DNA of 64,000 nucleotides from Allorhizocola rhizosphaerae (GTDB lineage: Bacteria; Actinomycetota; Actinomycetes; Mycobacteriales; Micromonosporaceae). Position 1 is the first letter of the stretch; each line of letters starts with the position of its first letter. The notes under the pieces are model-generated. The model saw only the letters and a program-made list of their open reading frames with translations, was not told where the DNA came from and searched no databases. Of the stretch, positions 51,822 through 61,953 are shown one piece after another. A program made the position numbers and the translations under genes. Location of the stretch: the NCBI RefSeq assembly GCF_003426775.1, contig NZ_QJUG01000002.1:1-64000 (forward strand), in the 5' to 3' direction.

Positions 51822-52177
51822 CCGGCGGAGACGATCGGGCGCACCTCGACCAGCCCATGCCCCGCTTCGGGGATGCGCGCCGCGTATTCGATCGCCCGAT
51901 CCGCCTCGCACTCGACCACAAAAAACCCGGCCAGATATTCCTTCGCCTCCGCGAACGGCCCGTCGGTCACCACGGCCGAGCCATCGTCCTCCGTCGTCAC
52001 GACCTTGCCCCGCGACGGGTCGGCCAGCCCTTGCACCAGCACGAGCTCCTCGGCCGCGGCCATGTCGGCCATCAGCGACCGATGCGCCGCCCAGCCCTCG
52101 GCCCGCTGCTCGTCGGTGAAGCCCTCCCAAATCTCCCGCGACTTCGGGTTGCTATAAATCATGATGAGGTACCGCAT
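51818..52177 (-). CDS. YCII-related domain protein
   Basis: 119 residues with the YCII ferredoxin-like fold: MRYLIMIYSNP at the start, ADPSRGKVVTTEDDGSAVV-type centre, TDGPFAEAKEYLAGFFVVE and an ARIPEAGHGLVEVRPI ending, the standard form of actinobacterial YciI proteins that often lie near ECF sigma factors. TTGGAGG precedes the ATG. No sigma factor is beside it here. Its end overlaps the GntR gene by four bases. Confidence 0.88.
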   Translation of the reverse strand: MRYLIMIYSNPKSREIWEGFTDEQRAEGWAAHRSLMADMAAAEELVLVQGLADPSRGKVVTTEDDGSAVVTDGPFAEAKEYLAGFFVVECEADRAIEYAARIPEAGHGLVEVRPIVSAG

Positions 52178-52269
52178 ACAGCCTCCAAGATTTTTTGCCG
52201 ATCATGTCGAGACGGGCCGCCCGGCTCCGACCCCTCCTCGAAGGCACGATGCACGAGAAGGGATTTTCG

Positions 52270-52866
52270 ATGAGCAAGCTCATGGTCTGCAACCACGTGA
52301 CGCTCGACGGGGTCATGCAGGCGCCCGCCGCGCCCGACGAGGATCGCAGCGGCGGATTCGCTCACGGCGGCTGGGCCATGTCGCGCAATGACGAGGTGAT
52401 GGGCCGCTTCATGGGCGAGAAGATGGCCGGCGGCGAGGGCACGCTGCTGCTCGGGCGGCGCACCTACGAAAACATGGCCGCGTTTTGGCCGCGCCAGGGC
52501 GACGACAACCCCTATGCCGCGGTCATCAACCGCACCCGCAAATATGTCGTCTCGCGCACGTCGACCGGCCCGCTGGAGTGGCACAATTCCGTGCTGCTCG
52601 AAGGCGACGTGGCCGAGGCGGTCCGCGAGCTCAAGCAGACCACCGATCTGACCGTGCTCGGCAGCGGCAATCTCATCCAGACACTGCTGCGCCACGGGCT
52701 CGTGGACGGATACCTCCTCCTCATCCACCCGCTCGTGCTCGGCACGGGCAAGCGGCTGTTCCCCGACGGCGTCCCGGCGGACGCATTGCGCCTCACCGAT
52801 TCTGTGACCACCACGACGGGCGTGATCATCGCGGTCTACGAGGACGAGCGTGGCGCGGTAGGCTGA
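52270..52866 (+). CDS. Dihydrofolate reductase-like (RibD C-terminal) protein
   Basis: 198 residues. MSKLMVCNHVTLDGVMQAP, LLLGRRTYENMAAFWP, KYVVSRTSTGPLEWHNSVLLEGD and LIHPLVLGTGKRLFPDG are the characteristic segments of the DHFR/RibD-C superfamily of NADPH-dependent oxidoreductases. The short, free-standing form usually has no assigned substrate. AAGGGA precedes ATG 52270. Confidence 0.88.
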   Translation: MSKLMVCNHVTLDGVMQAPAAPDEDRSGGFAHGGWAMSRNDEVMGRFMGEKMAGGEGTLLLGRRTYENMAAFWPRQGDDNPYAAVINRTRKYVVSRTSTGPLEWHNSVLLEGDVAEAVRELKQTTDLTVLGSGNLIQTLLRHGLVDGYLLLIHPLVLGTGKRLFPDGVPADALRLTDSVTTTTGVIIAVYEDERGAVG

Positions 52867-52872
52867 CTGCCC

Positions 52873-53721
52873 ATGACGGGGAGATTCAAAAGCACGCATG
52901 CGGTCGTGTTGGGCATGGCACTTGTCGTGCTCAGCATCACCGGTGCGGGAGTGTTGATGCTGCGCGGAAACGGCGGCTCGGCGGCCAACACGTTCGTGGC
53001 AGCGGAGTCGCCCGTGCCCAGTGTGGCGCCGTCGCCGGAGTTCACGCCCACGCCCACGCCCTCACCGAGCCCGACCCCGTCACCTTCCGCGTCGCGATCG
53101 CCTTCGCCCAAACCGAAGCCGAGCCGCAAGCCGACCACGAGCCCGGTGCCCGCCCCGCCCGCACCCCCGGCCGAGCCCAGCGGATGCGCCCCGCACTACG
53201 AGGGCACCAACGCGCCGCGCGAGCAGGTCGGTGCGGCCCTGTCGGCGGCTGCGGCCAAACGGTTCTGGACCGTCTCCAACGTCACGCTTCCGGAAAATCT
53301 CATCAAGGCGGTGGCCGAGCAGGAGAGCGGATGGCAGTCGGCGATCGTGTCGTGCGTGGGCGCGATCGGCGCGATGCAGGTGTTGCCCTCGACAGCCGAT
53401 TGGATGAACCGCCGATTTGGTACCGGTTACAGCGTGCGTGAGGTCTCCGGCAACGCGATGCTGGGCAGTGCATACCTGCAGTGGCTCATCAAATACTTCG
53501 CCGACAGCTACTTCGACAGCGACTACGCGCTACGCGCGTCGCACTGCTCGCAGGATCCGGCGGTCCCCGACCACCGTGAGTGGTGCCTGCTCAACGCCGT
53601 GATCTCGGCGTACAACATCGGGCACGGCGCGGTGGACAAATCGGCGACCGATGACGTGCCCGGATATTTCACCAACCACGCTTATATCGAAAACGTCCGC
53701 GCGCTGGCGTCCAGGTTCTAG
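52873..53721 (+). CDS. Membrane-anchored lytic transglycosylase (SLT domain)
   Basis: 282 residues. One N-terminal helix (VVLGMALVVLSITGAGVLML) is followed by an ~80-residue Pro/Ser/Thr-rich wall-spanning linker and an SLT-like catalytic domain with AVAEQESGWQSAIVS (Glu as catalytic acid) and GAIGAMQVLPSTADWM. VISAYNIGHGAV is the usual late motif. It cleaves peptidoglycan between MurNAc and GlcNAc. TAGGCT ends 8 nt before the ATG, hinting at a leaderless mRNA. Confidence 0.88.
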   Translation: MTGRFKSTHAVVLGMALVVLSITGAGVLMLRGNGGSAANTFVAAESPVPSVAPSPEFTPTPTPSPSPTPSPSASRSPSPKPKPSRKPTTSPVPAPPAPPAEPSGCAPHYEGTNAPREQVGAALSAAAAKRFWTVSNVTLPENLIKAVAEQESGWQSAIVSCVGAIGAMQVLPSTADWMNRRFGTGYSVREVSGNAMLGSAYLQWLIKYFADSYFDSDYALRASHCSQDPAVPDHREWCLLNAVISAYNIGHGAVDKSATDDVPGYFTNHAYIENVRALASRF

Positions 53722-53725
53722 AAGC

Positions 53726-53760
53726 GGTGTGGGGCGCGCGGCAGCTGCGCGCCCCACACC
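53726..53760. terminator. Hairpin terminator after the transglycosylase gene
   Basis: Perfect 14-bp GC-rich stem (GGTGTGGGGCGCGC and complement) with a 7-base loop, 4 bases after the stop codon. Confidence 0.85.
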
Positions 53761-53762
53761 CG

Positions 53763-53807
53763 GGGTGTTTCTCGACCGCCGCGGCGTGCGGCGGTCGAGA
53801 AACACCC
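53763..53807. terminator. Second terminator, 20-bp perfect stem
   Basis: Arms 53763-53782 and 53788-53807 pair perfectly over 20 bp around the loop GGCGT, between the convergent transglycosylase and sialidase genes. It should stop transcription from both sides. Confidence 0.88.
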
Positions 53808-53814
53808 GGACCGA

Positions 53815-55599
53815 TCAGGCGATCGACTCCAACGGCAACCGCAAGCCGAGGCGTCCGCCGATCGGGAGATTGTGTGTGCGGATGAGGTCGAGCTCGGTCG
53901 GGTGCAGCGCGCGGCGATAGACCCGGACCTCGTCGAGTGCGCCGAGGAGGCGGTCCACGCCGTCGATGCGCTGTCCGATGTGGATGCCGTGCACGCCGAA
54001 CTCCTTGCCCGCGGTGACTGAGCCGGGCGGGACCGAGGTGGCGCCCACCTCCACGCCGTCCACGCTGAGCACGAAACGACCGTTCGCGCGCTGTAGCACG
54101 ACATGGTGCCACTGTCCGTCGTTGTAGGACCGTGTGGATTGGACGGAGACGTTGAACCGGTCCACCATGATGAGCGCGCGGATGCGGTTGCTCGCGGGTT
54201 CGGCGCGCAGCCAGATTTGCGGCGTCGTCCCCGAACCAACGCGATATGCCCACAGGATGGCATGGGAGCCCGAGGTCGCCGAATAGCGCAACCACGTCAT
54301 CATCGTGAAGTCATCGCCCGCGACGTCGATCGACTCGTCGAACGGGACCTCGATCCGGTCGTCGACGCGGTCGAACGCCATCCCCTTGCCGAACCGCCCG
54401 TCCACCAGCGACGCCCCGCCGCGCACATAGGCGGGAGTGCGGCTGTGCGAAGGTGTCGTGGGCCCGGGCTCCGGTGGAGCGGGGATGCCGGGCGGCGTTG
54501 CGTTGGGCGTCTTCAGGTAGGCATCGTTGAAGCGCGCGAAACGAATCGACTCGTAGGGCGAGGCGTTGCCGGCCTCATAGAGCAGCCCGGTCAAACCGCC
54601 GATCGCGACCAGATCGGAGTATGCCGTTGGGCCCCAATGGATTACCTTGCCCTCCTGCCACGTCTCCCACGTGCGCCCGTCATCCCACGACGATCGGACG
54701 CTCATCACTTCGCGGGCCACGGGATGCGCGGGCGAAGACAGGAGCACCCGATTGCCGACCTTCAGTGTGGACGCCTGCACGTCGGGCATTTCCAGTCCGC
54801 GCACTATCCTGAACGGAGCGTCGAACGTGAGCCCGCCGTCGCTGCTGACGGCGTAGGCGCGGTGGCCCGGGTCGGTGCCGCGCTCCCGCGCCAGCGCATA
54901 GACCGCGCCGTCCGAGCGCTCGAAGACGGTCACCTCCTGCGCGATGATCGTGCCATCGTCGACCTGCGCGCTGGCGCCCACCCGCCAGGTCAGCCCGGCG
55001 TCATCGCTGACCAGCAGGTGCGTACCGTACACGTGCCGCGTGCCGTCGAACGATTCGTGTGATGCGCCCACGACGAGCCGCCCGTTGCGCAGCTGGATGC
55101 CGTGCATGGGACCCGTTGCGTACCAATGGTTCCAGCTCAGGTCCTTGGCGATCTCGCGCGGCGCCGACCAAGTGGCACCGTGGTCGTCGCTGTGCAGCAC
55201 CCACGGGTCGCGGTCGCACCCGTTGGGGCACGGTTCCGGTCCGTTGCGCGTCGTCACGAGCACGACCCGGCCGCTTGCCTCGTCGACGATCGGCACGGGA
55301 TTGCCATGCGTCGAGCCGTTTCCGGGATCGACCACCTGAACCGGTCCCCAGGTGCGACCGCCGTCGGTCGAGCGCTTCATCACCAGGTCGATGTCGCCGT
55401 CGTCGCCGCAGTCGACGACGCGGCCCTCGGCGAACGCGAGCAGATCCCCGTTGCCCGCCTTGACGATTGCCGGGATGCGGAAGCAGAAGTAGCCCGCTTC
55501 CCTTTGCTTGAACAGTGTTTGCTCTTCGAAGATGGGGCCTGAATCCACGGCCACAGGATTGAGGAGGGTCACCGCGAGGACGGTCGCGAGGAGGTTCAT
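53815..55599 (-). CDS. nanH: Secreted sialidase with LamG-like C-terminal domain
   Basis: 594 residues with a signal peptide (~1-19). The six-bladed propeller of GH33 sialidases spans ~22-375: FRIPAI (40-45, the arginine of the triad), Asp boxes STDGGRTWG, SDDHGATWS, SDDAGLTWR and SSDGGLTFD, and Glu/Tyr residues in later blades (LLYEAGN). A Pro-rich linker leads to a concanavalin-like LamG domain (~400-585; FTMMTWLRYSA, WHHVVLQRANGRFVLSVDG) that probably binds glycans. The enzyme releases terminal sialic acid outside the cell. The operator GGACGT-GGG-ATGTCC lies 17 bases before its ATG. Confidence 0.92.
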   Translation of the reverse strand: MNLLATVLAVTLLNPVAVDSGPIFEEQTLFKQREAGYFCFRIPAIVKAGNGDLLAFAEGRVVDCGDDGDIDLVMKRSTDGGRTWGPVQVVDPGNGSTHGNPVPIVDEASGRVVLVTTRNGPEPCPNGCDRDPWVLHSDDHGATWSAPREIAKDLSWNHWYATGPMHGIQLRNGRLVVGASHESFDGTRHVYGTHLLVSDDAGLTWRVGASAQVDDGTIIAQEVTVFERSDGAVYALARERGTDPGHRAYAVSSDGGLTFDAPFRIVRGLEMPDVQASTLKVGNRVLLSSPAHPVAREVMSVRSSWDDGRTWETWQEGKVIHWGPTAYSDLVAIGGLTGLLYEAGNASPYESIRFARFNDAYLKTPNATPPGIPAPPEPGPTTPSHSRTPAYVRGGASLVDGRFGKGMAFDRVDDRIEVPFDESIDVAGDDFTMMTWLRYSATSGSHAILWAYRVGSGTTPQIWLRAEPASNRIRALIMVDRFNVSVQSTRSYNDGQWHHVVLQRANGRFVLSVDGVEVGATSVPPGSVTAGKEFGVHGIHIGQRIDGVDRLLGALDEVRVYRRALHPTELDLIRTHNLPIGGRLGLRLPLESIA

Positions 55600-55609
55600 G
55601 CCGGGGATA

Positions 55610-56314
55610 CTACGTGGGACGTGGGATGTCCTCAAGACGCTTGAGCCGGTTTCGCACCCCGTCGAAGTGCGCCCGCATCGCCGCGACGGCCGCGACCCGG
55701 TCGCCGGCCATCACCGCCTCGTAGATGTCCCGATGTTTCTTGGCGACCACGACCGGACCCTCGTCGGGTGTGCCCAGCGTGTCCCGCAGCTGGTGGTAGA
55801 CATCCCAGAACGCGCCAAGCAGACTACCGACGAGCGGATTGCCCAGCGGCCGATAAAGCACCTCGTGGAACAGTTTGTCGGTCTCCGGCGACACGGGTCC
55901 GACTCGTGCCTCGGCCTCCATCCGCTCGATCACCAGCGCGGTCTCGCGGTCCTCGCAGCCGCGCTCGATGAGCAACTCCACCAGCCCGCATTCGAGCAGC
56001 TCGCGGATCTCGATCAGGTCGCTCAGGTGGGAGCGCAGGTCCATCCGCCCATGGAACGCGAGCTCGTCGACCAGCCCGTTGAACGACATGCGCCCGACGA
56101 ACATGCCGAACCCGTGCCGGATGTCCACGATCCCGACCGCCTGCAGCGACTTGAGCGCCTCGCGCACCGAGTTGCGCCCGATGCCCAGGGTGTCCATGAG
56201 CTCGGCCTCGGTGGGCAGGGGATCGCCCGCCACCAGGCCCCGCTGCAGGATGATGTTCTTGACTGCCTCCTGCACCTCCGCTGAGCGGGTCAAACGTCGG
56301 TTTTGAAACACCAT
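55610..56314 (-). CDS. GntR/FadR-subfamily regulator (FCD domain), copy 2
   Basis: 234 residues from ATG 56314 (AGGAG ribosome binding site; ATG 56320 is too close to it). The winged helix has LPTEAELMDTLGIGRNSVREALKSLQAVGIVDIRHGFGMFVGR, nearly the same recognition region as copy 1. FCD histidines lie in DKLFHEVLY, KHRDIYEA and MRAHFDG. Its 3' end contains the sialidase operator, and the operator at 56384-56398 lies before its start. The similar recognition helices and sites suggest that both regulators read the same DNA sequence. Confidence 0.88.
   Translation of the reverse strand: MVFQNRRLTRSAEVQEAVKNIILQRGLVAGDPLPTEAELMDTLGIGRNSVREALKSLQAVGIVDIRHGFGMFVGRMSFNGLVDELAFHGRMDLRSHLSDLIEIRELLECGLVELLIERGCEDRETALVIERMEAEARVGPVSPETDKLFHEVLYRPLGNPLVGSLLGAFWDVYHQLRDTLGTPDEGPVVVAKKHRDIYEAVMAGDRVAAVAAMRAHFDGVRNRLKRLEDIPRPT
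55617..55631. promoter_or_regulatory. GntR operator candidate, site 2
   Basis: GGACGT-GGG-ATGTCC, one mismatch between the arms, upstream of the sialidase gene and inside the last codons of the regulator gene. Confidence 0.65.
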
Positions 56315-56376
56315 GGACATCTCCTGGTCATCAGGCCTTGACCCGAGGCATGATCGCCCCTAGCCTCAACACCCTA

Positions 56377-56398
56377 GGACATCGGACGTGGGACGTCC
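56377..56398. promoter_or_regulatory. GntR operator candidate, site 3
   Basis: Perfect repeat GGACGT-GGG-ACGTCC at 56384-56398, with an extra half-site GGACAT at 56377-56382, between the divergent regulator gene and the transporter operon. Confidence 0.7.
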
Positions 56399-56417
56399 AA
56401 CGGTGTTAACTAGCAGC

Positions 56418-56453
56418 GGTTCGGGCCGGATCGCTCCGCGCCCGGCCCGAACC
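56418..56453 (+). other. Leader hairpin 1 of the transporter operon
   Basis: Perfect 12-bp stem GGTTCGGGCCGG / CCGGCCCGAACC with a 12-base loop. The right arm occurs again at 56533-56544, so two alternative pairings are possible with the same left arm. It lies in the 5' leader between operator site 3 and the TTG start at 56611. Confidence 0.6.
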
Positions 56454-56485
56454 GCGCAAGAGCACGGCTTCGCCTGAAGGAACCA
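56442..56485 (+). repeat. 44-bp perfect direct repeat, copy 1
   Basis: Identical to 56533-56576, with a period of 91 bases. It contains the right arm of hairpin 1 and a CCTGAAGG element. Confidence 0.9.
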
Positions 56486-56532
56486 GAGCCTTCGGGGCGT
56501 AGTCGGCGGGCAGGGTTGGGATCGCTTCGCTT

Positions 56533-56576
56533 CCGGCCCGAACCGCGCAAGAGCACGGCTTCGCCTGAAGGAACCA
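56533..56576 (+). repeat. 44-bp perfect direct repeat, copy 2
   Basis: Second copy, ending 34 bases before the first gene of the operon. Its 3' part pairs with following sequence in a hairpin. Confidence 0.9.
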
Positions 56577-56585
56577 ACCTTCAGG
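56564..56585 (+). other. Leader hairpin 2, close to the ribosome binding site
   Basis: CCTGAAGG and CCTTCAGG form an 8-bp stem with a 6-base loop, ending 14 bases before the AAGGAGG site. Copy 1 of the repeat can form a weaker version (GAAGG with CCTTC). Confidence 0.5.
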
Positions 56586-56610
56586 ACTCACCCTCGATAA
56601 GGAGGCACCG

Positions 56611-58212
56611 TTGAACGCCTTCGATAGACGCGATTTCTTGCGATACAGCGGCACGCTCGGCGCGGCGGCGGCCATCACCGCCACGCTCAACGCGTGCAGC
56701 GGTCCCGCCTCCACCACGACCACCGGTGCGGGCGGCGACAAGGATCTCGTCACGGCCGTCATCGGATACGGCAACAACCAGAGCTGGGACCCGACGATGA
56801 CGGCGTCGGCGTTCTCGATGGCCGCCAACAACCACATCTACGAGGGCCTGATCGACACCGACCCGATCACGCGTGAGCCCTATCCGGCCCTGGCCACGGC
56901 GCTGCCCGGCGACACGAGCGCGACGTCGTGGAAGTTCAGCCTGCGCCAGGGCGCCAAGTGGCACGACGGCAAGCCGGTCACGGTCGACGACGTGCTGTTC
57001 ACGTTCCAGCGCGTGCTCGACCCGCAGGCCAACACGCTCGTGCGCTCGTTCTTCGCGTCGTGGCTCAAGGAGGTCCGCGCGGCCGGTGACAGCGCGGTGG
57101 AGCTCGTGTTCCACTTCCCGTTCCCGGACGCGCTGCAGCGCCTGACGATCGCCAAAATCATGCCCAAGCACGTGTTCGGCGCGTCCGGCGGATGGGACGA
57201 GGCCAAGGGCGGCAAGGCGGTGGGCTCGGGCCCGTACAAGCAGACCGCGCACAACCCGAAGTCCAACACCACGTTCGAGGCGTTCGCCGACTACAACGGT
57301 CCGCGCAAGCCAGCAATCAAGAAGATGAACTGGCTGTCCATTGTGGACGCCCCGGCCCGCGTCGCGAAGATCTCCGGTGGCAGCGCGGAGGCACAGATCG
57401 CGGACAACGTGCCCTACGCCAACATCGACGCGCTGCGCAAGCAGGGCCTCACGGTCGAGGGCGGCAAGGGCATGAACCACATGTTCCTCATGTTCAATAC
57501 GGCCAACAAGCCGTTCGACGACGTGCGAGTCCGCCAGGCACTGCTCTACGCCATCGATACCAAGAAAATGATTGAGGTCGCGCTGAAGGGGCACGGCAGC
57601 CCGTCGACCAGCTTCCTCAACGAGCAGAACCCGTCCTATGCCAAGGCCAAGACGGTGTACGACTACAACCCCGACAAGGCCAAGCAGCTGCTCGCGGCCG
57701 CGGGAGTGTCCAATCTGTCCATCACGCTGATGGCCGTCAACGTGAGCTGGATCGCCGACTGCCTGCCCACCATCGCCAACTCCTGGGAGGCGATCGGGAT
57801 CAAAACCACGCTGGAGCCACAGGACACGAGCGCGCTGTTCACCAAGATGGACCAGTCGCAGTCGTATCAGGTGGTCGCGGCCGCGTCGAACCCCAACCAG
57901 TTCGGCCTCGACGCCGACCTGATCCTGCGCTACAACTACACATCCGGCGGCACGTGGATGAAATACACCAAGTGGGATGGCAGCCCGGAGGCCAAAAACC
58001 TCTTCCAGCTCATGGACGCGGCGACGCGGGAGCCCAGCCCGGCCAAGAAACTCGCGCTGGTACACCAATATCTGGACATCATCGCCGAGCAGGCGGTGCT
58101 CTATCCGGTGGTGCACACCGAGTTGATGACCGCTTGGGACGCCAAGAAGCTGACCGGTGTGAGACCGCAGGCCTACCCTGGCATCACCTTGTTGCAGGCT
58201 AAGAGGTCGTAA
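56611..58212 (+). CDS. Peptide-type ABC solute-binding lipoprotein (SBP family 5)
   Basis: 533 residues from TTG 56611 after AAGGAGG. A Tat-type signal (DRRDFLRYSG) ends in a lipobox (LNAC). The mature part has SBP_bac_5 features: YEGLIDTDPITREPYPALA, LRQGAKWHDGKPVTVDDVLFTF-type segment, VRQALLYAIDTKKMIEVAL and a C-terminal lobe. Family 5 proteins bind peptides, but those of SatABCD and the corynebacterial sialic-acid ABC system belong to the same family. With sialidase and a NanA-like lyase nearby, the ligand is probably sialic acid. First gene of a five-gene operon. Confidence 0.9.
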   Translation: MNAFDRRDFLRYSGTLGAAAAITATLNACSGPASTTTTGAGGDKDLVTAVIGYGNNQSWDPTMTASAFSMAANNHIYEGLIDTDPITREPYPALATALPGDTSATSWKFSLRQGAKWHDGKPVTVDDVLFTFQRVLDPQANTLVRSFFASWLKEVRAAGDSAVELVFHFPFPDALQRLTIAKIMPKHVFGASGGWDEAKGGKAVGSGPYKQTAHNPKSNTTFEAFADYNGPRKPAIKKMNWLSIVDAPARVAKISGGSAEAQIADNVPYANIDALRKQGLTVEGGKGMNHMFLMFNTANKPFDDVRVRQALLYAIDTKKMIEVALKGHGSPSTSFLNEQNPSYAKAKTVYDYNPDKAKQLLAAAGVSNLSITLMAVNVSWIADCLPTIANSWEAIGIKTTLEPQDTSALFTKMDQSQSYQVVAAASNPNQFGLDADLILRYNYTSGGTWMKYTKWDGSPEAKNLFQLMDAATREPSPAKKLALVHQYLDIIAEQAVLYPVVHTELMTAWDAKKLTGVRPQAYPGITLLQAKRS

Positions 58213-59168
58213 ATGGTTGTTGTCGTCAGGATGCTGGTGCGCCGGCTCCTCCTGTTGGTGCCACTGCTGCTCGGCGTCATCCTGTTCGTCTTCATCATCA
58301 TGCGGTTCTCCAACAACAAACCGGAGTACGCATACTTCCAGGGGGCGAACCCGACGCAGGAACAGATCAGGCAGTTCCAGGAGGAAAACGGCCTGCTCGA
58401 CCCGCTGCCCGTGCGCTACGTGCGGTTCGTCGGCGATCTCGTGCAGGGCGACATGGGCACCAGCGTGCTGACGAAGGCACCGGTGTTGGACTCGGTGCTC
58501 ACGGCCATGCCGCTGACGCTGCAACTGACGTTCATGGGGCTGGCGATCGCGATCGTGCTGGCGCTGGTCTTCGGGATCATCGCCGCGCTGTTCCGCGATC
58601 GCTGGCCCGATCAGGTGATCCGCCTGGTGTCGCTGATCGGGGTCGCCGCGCCCGCCTTCTGGTTGGCGCTGTTGATGATTCAGTGGCTGGCCGTGGATCG
58701 CGGCTGGTTCCCGACGGGGGGTTACATCAACCCGGCCGACTCGCTGGGCGGCTGGTTCAACTCGATGATCCTGCCTGCCCTGTCGCTGTCGTTGCCCGTT
58801 GCGGCGCAACTGACCCGCATCATCCGCACCTCGATGGTCGAAGAGCTCGACAAAGACTATGTGCGCACAGCGATCGGCAGCGGCCTGCCGCCGATCGTCG
58901 TGGTGGGGCGCAACGTGTTGCGTAACGCGCTCATCAATCCCTTGACGGTGCTGGGTTTGCGGATCGGCTACCTGCTCGGCGGGGCGGTGGTCATCGAACA
59001 GATCTATTCACTGCCCGGCATGGGGACGTTGATGATCAATGCGGTACGGGATGGCGATCCGGCGGTGGTGCAGGGCGTGGTGCTCACCATCGCGACCGGA
59101 TTCGTGGTGGTGAACTTCCTCGTCGACGTGCTCTATTTGCTGGTCAACCCGCGGTTGAGGGCGGCGTC

Positions 59169-59172
<4 letters not shown>
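58213..59172 (+). CDS. ABC permease DppB-type
   Basis: 319 residues with six membrane helices, and an N-terminal domain typical of DppB/OppB (NPTQEQIRQFQEENGLLDPL; RYVRFVGDLVQGDMGTSV). The EAA loop is YVRTAIGSGLPPIVVVGRNVLRNALINPL. It begins one base after the binding-protein stop and overlaps the next gene by four bases (ATGA). It forms half of the transport channel. Confidence 0.9.
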
Positions 59173-61029
<1,857 letters not shown>

Positions 61030-61043
<14 letters not shown>

Positions 61044-61953
61044 GCTCAAGGATGTGCACGTGGTGCACAAGGCGCGGTCGGGTGGGCTGTTCCGGCGCGA
61101 CCGGGTTTACGCGCTCACCGGGGCCGATCTGACGGTCGCCAAGGGTGAGACCGTGGGCATCGTCGGCGAGTCGGGTTGTGGCAAGTCGACGCTGGCAAAA
61201 GTCATTGTAGGGCTGCAGAAGCCGACGCAAGGGACCGTCGCCTATGGAGGGTCGCATGTGGGCATGGTGTTCCAGGACCCGTCCACCGCGATGAACCGGC
61301 GCCTGCCCATCCGCCAGATCCTGCGCGACCCGCTCGACGTGCACAAGCGCGGGACGATGGCGCAGCGGGAGGCTCGCGTGCGTGAGCTGCTCGACCTGGT
61401 CGGCCTTCCGGCGAGCGTGGCCGACGTGCTCCCCGGGCAGGTGTCCGGCGGGCAGCGGCAGCGGGTCGCGATCGCGCGGGCCCTGGCGTTGGAGCCCGAA
61501 CTGGTCGTGGCCGACGAGCCGACGAGCGCACTGGACGTGTCCGTCCGGGCCCAGATCCTCAACCTGTTGCAGGACCTGAAGGAGCGGCTCGGGCTGGCGA
61601 TGGTGTTCGTGTCGCACGACATCCAGACCGTGCGGCGGATGAGCGACCGGGTCGTCACCATGTATCTCGGCCGGATCGTGGAGCAGGCCCCGGCACTGGC
61701 CGTGCCCGACGCGACACGGCATCCATACACGCGCGCGCTGTTCTCGGCCACACCCGGGCTGCTGCACCCGATCGACCCCATCCCGCTGAGCGGACCCGTC
61801 CCATCGGCGACCCACCCGCCCAGCGGCTGCCCGTTTCGGACCAGATGCTGGCGCGCCGACGATGTCTGCGCGACCGAGATGCCCCCGACGGCGGGGGACG
61901 GCGGTCACGAATTCCGTTGCTACCACCCGATTTCCCGTGGAGAAGACCTATGA
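61030..61953 (+). CDS. ABC ATPase DppF-type
   Basis: 307 residues. Walker A GESGCGKST, signature VSGGQRQR, Walker B LVVADEPTSALD, H-loop VFVSHD, and a Cys-rich C-terminal oligo_HPY region (CPFRTRCWRADDVC). The distance from Walker A to the Q-loop (GMVFQDP) is somewhat shorter than usual. It pairs with the ATPase half of the fusion protein to power import. Its stop overlaps the lyase start (ATGA). Confidence 0.9.

Noticed and set aside
56442-56576. Direct repeats considered as a CRISPR array
   Set aside because: Only two 44-bp copies with a 47-base spacer, no cas genes, and the repeats carry hairpin arms linked to the leader of an operon.
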